A stretch of 45,538 nt of DNA from CALZKI01 sp045124055 (GTDB taxonomy: Bacteria > Bacillota > Clostridia > Lachnospirales > Lachnospiraceae), in the NCBI GenBank assembly GCA_045124055.1, contig JBGVKZ010000013.1, positions 1 to 45,538 on the forward strand. The letters are read 5' to 3'. A program made the position numbers and the translations under genes. Numbering within the stretch: position 1 is the first letter of the stretch; every line of letters starts with the position of its first letter. A model generated the notes under the pieces. It saw nothing but the letters and a program-made list of their open reading frames with translations, made no database searches and had not been told where the DNA came from. Shown piece by piece: positions 16,682 to 24,514 of this stretch.

Positions 16682-17353
16682 ATGAGTTTTAATGATATTT
16701 TTAAATCAGATTTTATCGAAAATGTTTCAGCAGTAAGTCTTTTAGATATGGCAATCGCCTTGATTTTGGCATTCTGCCTTGGATTATTTATTTTTATGGT
16801 TTACAAAAAGACTTTTTCAGGAGTAATGTATTCTTCTAGTTTTGGGGTAACTTTAATTGCACTTACAATGATTACAACAGTTGTTATTTTGGCAGTAACC
16901 AGCAACGTAGTGTTATCACTTGGTATGGTCGGTGCTTTGTCTATCGTACGTTTCCGTACAGCTATCAAAGAGCCTTTAGATATTGCATTTTTATTTTGGT
17001 CAATCGCAGTTGGTATTGTTTTGGCAGCAGGTATGATTCCATTGGCGGTTATTGGTAGCGTTGTAATTGGAATGATTCTTTTGATTTTTGTTAATAAAAA
17101 TTCTTACAGTAACCCTTACATTGTTGTTTTACAGTGTGAAAATCAGGCAAGCGAAAAGAATGCAAAAGCCTTTTTGGAAAAACAAGTAAATAAAGTGGTT
17201 GTAAAGAGTAAAACTGTGCAAAAAGGCAACATCGAGCTCAATATGGAAATTCGATTAAAAGATGACAATACAGATTTTGTAAATGCCTTATCTGAAATTG
17301 AAGGAGTGAGAAGTGCAGTATTGGTTAGCTACAATGGCGACTATATGGGCTAA
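16682..17353 (+). CDS. DUF4956 membrane protein
   Basis: A 223-residue protein with an N-terminal membrane part of about four spans (roughly residues 22-140) and a cytoplasmic ferredoxin-like tail (about 145-223). The conserved stretch MVGALSIVRFRTAIKEP, placed between the second and third spans, is the hallmark of DUF4956 proteins, which are related to MgtC-like membrane proteins by this motif (family recollection, not a search). It sits between the VTC and CotH genes with an AAAGGAAAG site. Inferred role: membrane partner of the VTC protein, perhaps for translocation or regulation. Confidence 0.85.
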   Translation: MSFNDIFKSDFIENVSAVSLLDMAIALILAFCLGLFIFMVYKKTFSGVMYSSSFGVTLIALTMITTVVILAVTSNVVLSLGMVGALSIVRFRTAIKEPLDIAFLFWSIAVGIVLAAGMIPLAVIGSVVIGMILLIFVNKNSYSNPYIVVLQCENQASEKNAKAFLEKQVNKVVVKSKTVQKGNIELNMEIRLKDDNTDFVNALSEIEGVRSAVLVSYNGDYMG

Positions 17354-17365
17354 TGGGAGAAAATT

Positions 17366-19129
17366 ATGTCAAAACATAAATTCATAGATAAAATATGTAT
17401 TATTGCCACAATTTTATCTTTACTCATAGCTATCTTATTTTTGGTAAGAGGCGTTATGGGATTTGACTTATTTGTAAAAGAAATCGGATATGAAAGCCGT
17501 CTTTTTGATACATCGAAAGTTCATACTATCGACATTTCGATGGATAATTGGGATAGTTTCATTTCAAATTGTATGAACGAAGAATACGAAGTTTGTGAAC
17601 TTACCATAGATGGTGAGGTTTATAAAAATGTGGGAATTCGAGGAAAAGGGAATACGTCTTTAAGTAACGTGGCCTCTATGGATAGTGATAGATACAGTTT
17701 TAAGGTGGAATTTGACCAGTATGATGATACAAAAAGTTATTACGGTCTGGATAAATTGAGCTTGAATAATATCATACAGGATAATACCTATATGAAAGAT
17801 TACCTGGTGTATCAGATGATGAATGAATTTGGGGTAGATGCACCTTTATGTAGCTATGCTTATATTACCGTTAACGGAGAAGACTGGGGGTTGTATCTGG
17901 CAGTAGAGGGGGTAGAAGATTCCTTCTTACAGAGAAATTATGGTAATGATTATGGTGAATTATATAAGCCTGACAGTATGAGTTTTGGCGGTGGCAGAGG
18001 AAATGGCAAAGAATTCAGCTTTGGAGATTCCACAGGTGGAATGGGAAGTAGTGATGTAAAATTGCAATACATCGATGAGGACGAAGATAGCTATTCTAAT
18101 ATTTTTGATAATGCCAAAACAGATATTACAAATGCAGATAAAGAACGTTTGATAGAGTCTTTACGGATTTTAAGTAGTGACGAAAATATTGAAACTGTTG
18201 TGGATATTGAAGAAGTTATCCGATATTTTGTTGTTCACAATTTTGTCTGCAATGGAGACAGTTATACCGGTAGCATGATTCACAATTATTATTTGTATGA
18301 AGAAGACGGAAAATTGTCTATGATTCCGTGGGATTACAATTTAGCTTTCGGAACATTTCAGGGAGGAAATGCTAGTGAAGAAGTGAATGCACCTATTGAT
18401 TCACCAGTTTCCAGTGGCAGTATGGAAGATAGACCAATGGTCAACTGGATTTTTAGTAAAGAAGAATACACAAACCTCTATCACAAGTATTTTTCTGAGT
18501 TTTTAGATAGTGTAGATATAGAAAACCTGATTAATCAGACAGAAACGCTGATTTTAGAATATGTAGTAAAAGACCCTACAAAATTTTGCACGTATGAAGA
18601 ATTTGAGACAGGTGTAAAGGCTTTGAAAGAATTTTGCCAGCTAAGAACCGAAAGCGTTACAGGACAATTAAATGGAACGATTCCATCAACCAAGGAGGGA
18701 CAAGAAACCGATGCTTCTACATTAATTGATGGGTCCCACATTACGCTATCGGATATGGGTACTATGCAAAATGGTAGAGGAGGAATGGGAGACAAGATGC
18801 AGGAAAACAGGGAAAGTATGAATAGTACAGAAAATATGGAAAATCCAAGAAGTGTAGAGAATGCAAAGGATACAGAAAATACAGGAAATGTGGGTGGTAT
18901 GCAAAAACCTGAAAAAATGGGTGAAATGCCAGGAGATTTCTCAATGGAAGATATGCCGCAGGAAATGCCGGAAACCTTTTCTGAGGAAATGACTTCGGAA
19001 GGTATGACTATGCCGGGAAAAACGTCCTCCATTTTAGATTATGGAAATTGGATTATTTTAGGGGCGACCCTTGTTATTCTAATTGTTGGATTGGTTGTGG
19101 CATTCAAATTTAAAGGAAAAAATGCCTAG
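17366..19129 (+). CDS. CotH-family kinase-like membrane protein
   Basis: The 587-residue product has an N-terminal span (about residues 9-31), an extracellular CotH domain (about 50-430) and a C-terminal span (about 560-582). CotH-domain features include GIRGKGNTS, KLSLNN...YMKDYL and the metal-binding-type MIPWDYNLAFG. CotH proteins are atypical secreted kinases; B. subtilis CotH phosphorylates spore coat proteins. A Gly/Ser-rich insert lies at about 208-230. A Met/Glu/Gly-rich linker at about 470-555 carries many Met residues before the last span. Two membrane anchors would hold the kinase domain outside the cell. Its substrates are unknown; the linker itself holds many Ser/Thr. It is the last gene of the VTC-DUF4956-CotH unit. 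Confidence 0.88.
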   Translation: MSKHKFIDKICIIATILSLLIAILFLVRGVMGFDLFVKEIGYESRLFDTSKVHTIDISMDNWDSFISNCMNEEYEVCELTIDGEVYKNVGIRGKGNTSLSNVASMDSDRYSFKVEFDQYDDTKSYYGLDKLSLNNIIQDNTYMKDYLVYQMMNEFGVDAPLCSYAYITVNGEDWGLYLAVEGVEDSFLQRNYGNDYGELYKPDSMSFGGGRGNGKEFSFGDSTGGMGSSDVKLQYIDEDEDSYSNIFDNAKTDITNADKERLIESLRILSSDENIETVVDIEEVIRYFVVHNFVCNGDSYTGSMIHNYYLYEEDGKLSMIPWDYNLAFGTFQGGNASEEVNAPIDSPVSSGSMEDRPMVNWIFSKEEYTNLYHKYFSEFLDSVDIENLINQTETLILEYVVKDPTKFCTYEEFETGVKALKEFCQLRTESVTGQLNGTIPSTKEGQETDASTLIDGSHITLSDMGTMQNGRGGMGDKMQENRESMNSTENMENPRSVENAKDTENTGNVGGMQKPEKMGEMPGDFSMEDMPQEMPETFSEEMTSEGMTMPGKTSSILDYGNWIILGATLVILIVGLVVAFKFKGKNA

Positions 19130-19169
19130 AAATCATACAAGAAAAGATATAAAATATAATAAAAGAAAG

Positions 19170-19210
19170 AGCAAACACTCCCGATTAATTGCGGGAGTGC
19201 TTGCTTTTTA
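19170..19210. terminator. Bidirectional terminator overlapping the XRE gene end
   Basis: AGCAAACACTCCCG pairs with CGGGAGTGCTTGCT (one mismatch) around ATTAATTG, and is followed by TTTTTAA on the plus strand. On the minus strand the stem is followed by TCTTTCTTTTA. The stop codon and last residues of the minus-strand XRE gene are encoded within the hairpin. Confidence 0.8.
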
Positions 19211-19472
19211 ATAAATCAACTGTTTGTGATATTAATTCGATTTCATCATCATCAAGACCACTGACGTCAATATTTCTAGTGGCTGACATACCAATTAGGT
19301 AATCGCAGGATACGTGATACATTGCTGCCAGTTTAATAAGAGCCTTGTAAGGCGGATAGCGTAATCCGGATTCATAAGATGAAACGGCACTGACGGCTAC
19401 ACCTAATCTTTGGGCAACTTGCTTTTGTGTTAAGCTCTTTTCTGTTCGCAAGGCTTTTAGCCTCTGTCCCAT
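19185..19472 (-). CDS. XRE-family transcriptional regulator
   Basis: A 95-residue protein with an N-terminal helix-turn-helix of the Cro/C1 type. The sequence MGQRLKALRTEKSLTQKQVA, then LGVAVSAVSSYESG and RYPPYKALIKLAAMYHVSCDYLIG, covers residues 1-64. A short acidic tail (DDDEIELI) follows. The ATG at 19472 is taken as the start, but a TTG at 19481 sits closer to an AGGTGAT site and would add three residues. The gene is divergent from the Mrr-like nuclease gene, and the 99-base gap holds repeated operator-like sequences. It probably controls itself and its neighbour. Its stop lies within a terminator hairpin shared with the CotH gene. Confidence 0.9.
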   Translation of the reverse strand: MGQRLKALRTEKSLTQKQVAQRLGVAVSAVSSYESGLRYPPYKALIKLAAMYHVSCDYLIGMSATRNIDVSGLDDDEIELISQTVDLLKSKHSRN

Positions 19473-19494
19473 ATTTACCAAATGTATCACCTAC

Positions 19495-19547
19495 TTTCAC
19501 AAATAGTGTACTAAATAATGTTTCACATATGGTGTATAAATATACAC
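19495..19547. promoter_or_regulatory. Operator-like repeats between XRE and nuclease genes
   Basis: Two near-identical 16-base sites, TTTCACAAATAGTGTA (19495-19510) and TTTCACATATGGTGTA (19521-19536), lie 26 bases apart. Each holds a CAC-N5-GTG half-site pair. A third element, GTGTATAAATATACAC (19532-19547), is an inverted repeat with 7-base arms. The placement between divergent genes fits binding sites for the XRE regulator (inference). A TATAAA-like -10 element for the nuclease gene lies inside (19535-19540). Confidence 0.55.
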
Positions 19548-19571
19548 GAAAACGAAAAAAGGAGATAAATT

Positions 19572-20018
19572 ATGGAGACATCTGCTACAATCATCGTTTT
19601 GATAGTAATTGCCGTATTATTGCTTGGTATTGTAATGGTGCTGATAATGAAACATAAGAGAAATATTGTAAAAGATTATGACCTGATGGAAGGCCGTGAC
19701 TTTGAATTTTTCTGTGCAGATTTACTTAGAAAACGCGGTTTTTTGGAAGTGGAAGTGACCAAAGGAAGTGGCGACAACGGAGTGGATATTTTGGCAGAAA
19801 AAGATGGGATATCTTATGCCATTCAATGTAAACGCTATGAGGAGCCGGTGGGAGTGAAGGCTGTTCAGGAAGCCTATGCAGGTCGAGATTATTACGATAG
19901 AATGGTTGGTGTAGTGATGTCGAATCAATATTTCACAAAAGGTGCAGTAGAAATGGCCCGCAAATTAAGAATTCTTTTGTGGGACAGAGGATATTTGGAA
20001 GAAATGCTTGAGGAATAG
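19572..20018 (+). CDS. Membrane-anchored Mrr-like restriction endonuclease
   Basis: The 148-residue product has an N-terminal transmembrane helix (about residues 6-27) and a C-terminal Mrr_cat domain. The nuclease domain has GRDFEFFCADLLRKRGF (catalytic Glu helix), KGSGDNGVDILAEKDG (catalytic Asp) and the IQCKRY motif (catalytic Q-x-K). GVKAVQEAYAGRDYY follows, all expected of an active PD-(D/E)xK enzyme. Small membrane-tethered Mrr-like proteins occur widely in Firmicutes, with no methyltransferase partner. They may act on incoming or damaged DNA, but this is unproven. The AAAGGAGAT site precedes the ATG. It converges with the DUF885 gene, 10 bases between stops. Confidence 0.88.
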   Translation: METSATIIVLIVIAVLLLGIVMVLIMKHKRNIVKDYDLMEGRDFEFFCADLLRKRGFLEVEVTKGSGDNGVDILAEKDGISYAIQCKRYEEPVGVKAVQEAYAGRDYYDRMVGVVMSNQYFTKGAVEMARKLRILLWDRGYLEEMLEE

Positions 20019-20028
20019 CGTAAAAACG

Positions 20029-21843
20029 CTACTCCCCTTCTAAAAGCTCATCTTCTAGTCTTTTAAAATTGCAAGGCCCTGTTTTTAATAAAAAGGTGTG
20101 AAAAGCTAAGTCTGAGTAATCTTCTGCCCAAACTCCTTTGGAAATTTGTTTTAAATTCTCTATTTCCAAGTAACCTAAGTAATATTTTAAGTACGTCGTA
20201 GGTTCCTCCAATAAGTACTGATAAATTGCTTCGGTAGATTCTTCCTCTAAAATTCCAAATTTGTTTAAAAGAGTTTTTACCTGTTCATAGGTGGCTCCAT
20301 CATAATGAATCGCAATATCCAAAAGGCAATAGAGGCTTATTTGCATTTTCCATTCATTTTTTAAAGTTTCGCAAATAATCCTGGCATCTGTGACACCTGC
20401 GTCAGAACATAAAGAAATGGCGTAGTCGTAAGAAAGGGACTCTACATAAAGAGCGTAGCCTTCTGTATAGCCTCCAAAATATAAGGTGTTTCTCAGTAAT
20501 GCATTATAGTTTCTGACAGAAGTGTCATTTTGATTGTGAAAGTATACTGTTTGATACAAATGACCTGGAAAACCTTCATGAGCCAAAGTCGTATATAATT
20601 CTAACCCTTCCAGAGAATTGGCGTCATTCAAATAAATTACATTGTCTTCATAATCGTCCATTGGAACTGTGAGGTAAAAGGCAGGTGCACAGTAGTCTTT
20701 AAGGCTTTCGGATACCTTTTTTACTTCTACATTGGGAGAAGCTAAAAGGGGAGGAAAATTGGCTATCATAGAGGATTTTAATTGCTCCAAAATATCTTCG
20801 GCATCAGTCAGAGGAAAGACGTTATCAAATTCATATAGACAATCGGTTTCGGTTAATTGAGGATAGGTAGATACTAGGGAAATTAAATTGAGATAGCTCG
20901 CCTCAAAATCTGCAAAAAGCATTTCTTTTATATTCTGAATAGAACGATAACTTCCCGTATTTCTTTTTATCAAAGCCAGATAGTACTCTTTTCCAGATTC
21001 ATAAGAACAAAGTCCGGAATAATCCTTGTTACATAGAGGTGACAATAGTGTCAGATTTTCTGCCAGGGCTAAATAAGCGGGTAAAAGTTCCTGCTCCAAA
21101 ATAGTCGTATTTTTTTCTAGATAAGCTCTGCATTCCTCCTCGGATAAGGTGTGATATTCCTCACAAAAAGCAAGGAGTCTTTCCTGAAAAGAGGCATACA
21201 GCAAATGCTCGGAAATGTCGTCATAAGCGGCAAATTCTTCGCATGCAAGTACCACTTTGTTGAGAGCAACTTCATTCATAAATAAGCCTGCCTCAGCCTT
21301 TTCCTTTTCGTATAGGGTGATAGAACTAAGATAATCTGGTACACAAGCTAAAAGTTCCAAATAAGTTTCGATGTCTTCTGTGCTGGAAAAAGTATATTCT
21401 GCCAATAAAATAGGCAAGGTAGTATGTATACCGGAATTAGGGGTCAAAGGTTCTGTGTAGTAGGGGTATTTTTCTAACTCCATATTTTCCGTCAGATAAT
21501 CATGCAAAAGATTATAAGTAAGAGCATCGCTATCGGACAGAGCGGATACGTCAATTTTTTCTAAAGTTTCCAGTTCTTTTTCAAACTGTGCATAGGAAGT
21601 TTGGGCATCACCACTTTGGTAAAGAGGTAGTAATTGTTCCTTTTTTATGCCATAGATTTCAGGGTTTTTCAAAGTATAATGCAAATCCAGAGCATTTCCG
21701 CTAAGCTGGGAAATGGAAAACTGTTTTACATAGTGATGAAAAGCCAGTTGGTCTTTTTTTGTATAGCCAAGAAGGAGTATAAAAAGTGAAAGGAGCAAAA
21801 TAATAGATAGTGACGCATAAAGTCTTTTTTTACCCGGTTTCAT
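20029..21843 (-). CDS. DUF885 family protein, probable exported metallopeptidase
   Basis: The 604-residue protein has an N-terminal signal anchor (about residues 9-27, basic KPGKKR in front) and no lipobox cysteine, so it is likely tethered outside the membrane. The DUF885 core contains the zinc-binding HEGFPGHLYQTVY motif (an HExxxGH form) about two thirds along, followed by GYALYVESLSYDY. DUF885 proteins are relatives of M32-like carboxypeptidases, with peptidase activity expected but few experimentally tested. The length suits the family. A GGAGAA site precedes the ATG. It ends tail-to-tail with the Mrr-like gene and its 5-prime end faces the transketolase genes. Confidence 0.85.
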   Translation of the reverse strand: MKPGKKRLYASLSIILLLSLFILLLGYTKKDQLAFHHYVKQFSISQLSGNALDLHYTLKNPEIYGIKKEQLLPLYQSGDAQTSYAQFEKELETLEKIDVSALSDSDALTYNLLHDYLTENMELEKYPYYTEPLTPNSGIHTTLPILLAEYTFSSTEDIETYLELLACVPDYLSSITLYEKEKAEAGLFMNEVALNKVVLACEEFAAYDDISEHLLYASFQERLLAFCEEYHTLSEEECRAYLEKNTTILEQELLPAYLALAENLTLLSPLCNKDYSGLCSYESGKEYYLALIKRNTGSYRSIQNIKEMLFADFEASYLNLISLVSTYPQLTETDCLYEFDNVFPLTDAEDILEQLKSSMIANFPPLLASPNVEVKKVSESLKDYCAPAFYLTVPMDDYEDNVIYLNDANSLEGLELYTTLAHEGFPGHLYQTVYFHNQNDTSVRNYNALLRNTLYFGGYTEGYALYVESLSYDYAISLCSDAGVTDARIICETLKNEWKMQISLYCLLDIAIHYDGATYEQVKTLLNKFGILEEESTEAIYQYLLEEPTTYLKYYLGYLEIENLKQISKGVWAEDYSDLAFHTFLLKTGPCNFKRLEDELLEGE

Positions 21844-21936
21844 AGTTTCTCCAAAGACATTTTTAATAATTTATGTAAAGAAAAGTGAAAAATGTATGAA
21901 AATATAAACATTTTAAACATAGACGATGAACATTAT

Positions 21937-21964
21937 TTGTGATAAAGTGTTCTATGGGTATTAT
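21937..21964 (+). promoter_or_regulatory. Possible promoter for the transketolase-rpe genes
   Basis: TTGTGA (21937-21942) and TATTAT (21959-21964) are separated by 16 bases, 28 bases before the ATG. The match is moderate. Confidence 0.4.
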
Positions 21965-21991
21965 TGGAAATCGAAAACAGGAGGAAGAACC

Positions 21992-22828
21992 ATGAATAAT
22001 CTTGAGCTTCAAAAAATAGCAAACGAAGTTCGTAAAGGTATTATTGCTTCTACACACAGTGCAAAGGCGGGACATCCAGGTGGCTCACTTTCCGCTGCTG
22101 ATATATTTACATTTTTATATTTTGAAGAAATGAACGTTGACCCGAAAAATCCACAGTGGGCAGACAGAGACCGTTTCGTTTTATCCAAAGGTCATACAGC
22201 CCCAGGCTTATATGCCGCTTTAGCTCATAAAGGATTTTTCCCAGTGGAAGACTTACTTACGCTTCGTAAAGTGGGTTCTTATTTACAGGGACACCCAAGT
22301 ATGAAAAGTGTACCAGGCGTAGATATGTCGACTGGTTCTTTGGGACAAGGTATCTCTACGGCAGTTGGAATGGCACTTGCCGGAAAATTAGACCAGAAGG
22401 ATTATAGAGTTTATACCGTTTTAGGTGATGGTGAAATTCAGGAAGGTCAAGTTTGGGAAGCAGCAATGCTTGCAGGCCATAAAAAATTAGATAACTTGGT
22501 TGCGGTAGTAGATAACAATGGTTTACAAATTGATGGCGATGTTTCAGAAGTTTGTTCTCCTTATCCGATAGATGAAAAATTTGCAGCTTTTGGTTGGAAT
22601 GTAATCAATATTGATGCACATAATTTTGATGCAATTCGTGCAGCGTTTAACGAAGCAAAAACAACAAAGGGTCAGCCAACTGTAATTATTGCAAAGAGTA
22701 TTAAAGGTAAAGGTGTTTCCTTTATGGAAAACGAAGTGTCTTGGCACGGCGTTGCACCAAATGATGAACAGTACGAAAAAGCGATGGCAGAACTCCAGGA
22801 AGCAGGTGAAAAGTTATGTCAGATGTAA
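21992..22828 (+). CDS. Transketolase, N-terminal subunit
   Basis: Transketolase moves two-carbon units between pentose-phosphate sugars with thiamine diphosphate. In many clostridia the enzyme is split, and this 278-residue chain is the cofactor-binding half. It shows STHSAKAGHPGGSLSAAD, FVLSKGHTAPGLYA, GSLGQGISTAVGMA and the thiamine diphosphate/Mg motif VLGDGEIQEGQVWEAAM with VVDNNGLQIDG. The ATG at 21992 follows an AGGAGG site; the frame open from 21926 lacks one. It overlaps the C-terminal subunit gene by 13 bases, which keeps the two chains at equal translation. Confidence 0.94.
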   Translation: MNNLELQKIANEVRKGIIASTHSAKAGHPGGSLSAADIFTFLYFEEMNVDPKNPQWADRDRFVLSKGHTAPGLYAALAHKGFFPVEDLLTLRKVGSYLQGHPSMKSVPGVDMSTGSLGQGISTAVGMALAGKLDQKDYRVYTVLGDGEIQEGQVWEAAMLAGHKKLDNLVAVVDNNGLQIDGDVSEVCSPYPIDEKFAAFGWNVINIDAHNFDAIRAAFNEAKTTKGQPTVIIAKSIKGKGVSFMENEVSWHGVAPNDEQYEKAMAELQEAGEKLCQM

Positions 22829-23760
22829 TTAAGAAAGCTACAAGAGAAGGCTATGGACAAGCTTTAGTTGAATTAGGTGAAAAGTATCCAAATATGGTTG
22901 TTTTAGATGCTGACTTGGCAGGAGCAACCAAGACAGGTATGTTTAAAAAAGCATATCCTGACCGTTTTATTGATTGTGGTATTGCAGAAGCAAATATGAT
23001 GTGTGTTGCAGCAGGGCTTGCAACTTGTGGAAAAATCCCATTTGCATCTTCTTTTGCTATGTTTGCGGCAGGTAGAGCTTTTGAGCAGGTGCGTAACTCC
23101 ATTGGTTATCCACATTTGAACGTGAAAATTGGTGCTTCTCACGCTGGTGTTACTGTTGGAGAAGATGGTGCTTCTCACCAGTGTAATGAAGATATCGCAT
23201 TGATGCGTTCTATCCCAGGTATGATGGTAGTTAATCCATCAGATGCAGTAGAAGCGGCAGCAGCTACAAAAGCAGTTATGGAATATGAAGGACCAGTTTA
23301 TTTGAGATTTGGTCGAGCACCTGTACCTGTAATTAATGATAGAGAAGATTATAAATTTGAACTTGGAAAAGGTGTTGTATTACGTGAAGGTAGTGACGTT
23401 ACTATCGTGGCAACCGGTATTTTGGTATCGGCAGCATTAGAAGCTGCTGAAAAGCTTGCGTTAGATGGCGTTAGTGCAGAAGTAATTAACATTCATACAA
23501 TTAAACCATTAGACGAAGAAGTAATTCTTGCTTCTGCAAAGAAAACAGGAAAAATTGTGACAGCAGAAGAACACTCAGTAATTGGTGGACTTGGTAGTGC
23601 CGTTTGCGAGTGCCTTTCTGAAAAATATCCGGTTCCTGTTAAGAGAATTGGTGTATATGATGAATTTGGTGAATCCGGTTCAGCAGCCGCTTTGATTGAA
23701 AAATATGGTTTTGATGGAAAAGGCGTATATGCTTCAGTCAAAGAATTTTTAGGCAAATAG
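22816..23760 (+). CDS. Transketolase, C-terminal subunit
   Basis: The 314-residue partner chain supplies the pyrimidine-binding and C-terminal domains of the split transketolase. It has VVLDADLAGATKTGMF, FIDCGIAEANMMCVAAGLA, the GASHAGVTVGEDGASHQ stretch, and a C-terminal HTIKPLDEEVI and VTAEEHSVIGGLG. Its start lies inside the end of the N-terminal subunit gene, with an AGGTGAAA site upstream. The layout matches heteromeric transketolases of clostridia. With rpe directly after it, the genes cover two steps of the nonoxidative pentose-phosphate pathway. Confidence 0.94.
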   Translation: MSDVIKKATREGYGQALVELGEKYPNMVVLDADLAGATKTGMFKKAYPDRFIDCGIAEANMMCVAAGLATCGKIPFASSFAMFAAGRAFEQVRNSIGYPHLNVKIGASHAGVTVGEDGASHQCNEDIALMRSIPGMMVVNPSDAVEAAAATKAVMEYEGPVYLRFGRAPVPVINDREDYKFELGKGVVLREGSDVTIVATGILVSAALEAAEKLALDGVSAEVINIHTIKPLDEEVILASAKKTGKIVTAEEHSVIGGLGSAVCECLSEKYPVPVKRIGVYDEFGESGSAAALIEKYGFDGKGVYASVKEFLGK

Positions 23761-23811
23761 TTATATCGATTTTAAAGTTCTTTTAGAATAAAAATTAAGA
23801 GGAAGTAAGCG

Positions 23812-24462
23812 ATGAATATTTTATCCCCATCAATTTTATCAGCAGATTTTACGATTTTAGGTGCACAGCTTAAAGATATTGATGAGGCTGGTTCAGAATA
23901 TATTCACATTGACGTTATGGATGGTATTTTTGTACCATCCATTTCCTATGGAATGCCAGTTATCAAATCAATTCGTAAAGCAACCAAAAAAGTTTTTGAT
24001 GTGCATTTGATGATAACGGAGCCGGAAAGATATATTAATGAATTTGTAGAAAGTGGGGCAGACATAATTACATTCCACGTAGAAGCTACAAAAAATCCGG
24101 AAAAAGTAATTGATATGATTCATGAAAAAGGTTTGAAAGCCGGTATTTCCGTTAAACCAAAAACACCACTTGAAACAATAGAGCCTTATCTTGAAAAAAT
24201 AGATATGCTTTTGATTATGTCCGTAGAACCTGGCTTTGGTGGTCAGGCATATATCGAAGACTCTACGGAAAAAATCCGTAAAGCAAGAGAAATGGTAAAA
24301 GCCCACGGACTTTTAACGGATATTCAAGTAGATGGTGGAATTAATCTTCAAAATCTGCCAGAAGTTTTAGAAGCAGGGGCAAATATCATTGTAGCAGGCT
24401 CCAGTGTGTTTAAAGGTGACGCGGCAGCCAATGTGAAGGAATTTTTAAAGATTATGAAATAG
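23812..24462 (+). CDS. rpe: Ribulose-phosphate 3-epimerase
   Basis: Rpe interconverts ribulose 5-phosphate and xylulose 5-phosphate in the cytoplasm. The 216-residue TIM barrel starts MNILSPSILSADFTILG and has the metal-site HIDVMDGIFVPSIS, FDVHLMI, MSVEPGFGGQAYI and QVDGGINLQNL, then VAGSSVFKG, all diagnostic. A GAGGAAG site is 6 bases upstream. It follows the split transketolase and links with it in one pathway, since xylulose 5-phosphate is a transketolase donor. A separate metG gene follows 52 bases later. Confidence 0.96.
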   Translation: MNILSPSILSADFTILGAQLKDIDEAGSEYIHIDVMDGIFVPSISYGMPVIKSIRKATKKVFDVHLMITEPERYINEFVESGADIITFHVEATKNPEKVIDMIHEKGLKAGISVKPKTPLETIEPYLEKIDMLLIMSVEPGFGGQAYIEDSTEKIRKAREMVKAHGLLTDIQVDGGINLQNLPEVLEAGANIIVAGSSVFKGDAAANVKEFLKIMK

Positions 24463-24514
24463 AATATGCCTTGAAAAAGGCGGTATCATTTAATAGAAAG
24501 GGTAGGTATGGGTT

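Noticed and set aside
18535..19032. Minus-strand ORF of 165 codons opposite the CotH linker
   Set aside because: It arises because the Met/Glu-rich linker codons lack stops in the antisense frame; no ribosome site or family features.
24463..24514. T-box leader before metG
   Set aside because: The gap of 52 bases is far too short and shows no T-box sequence or terminator.
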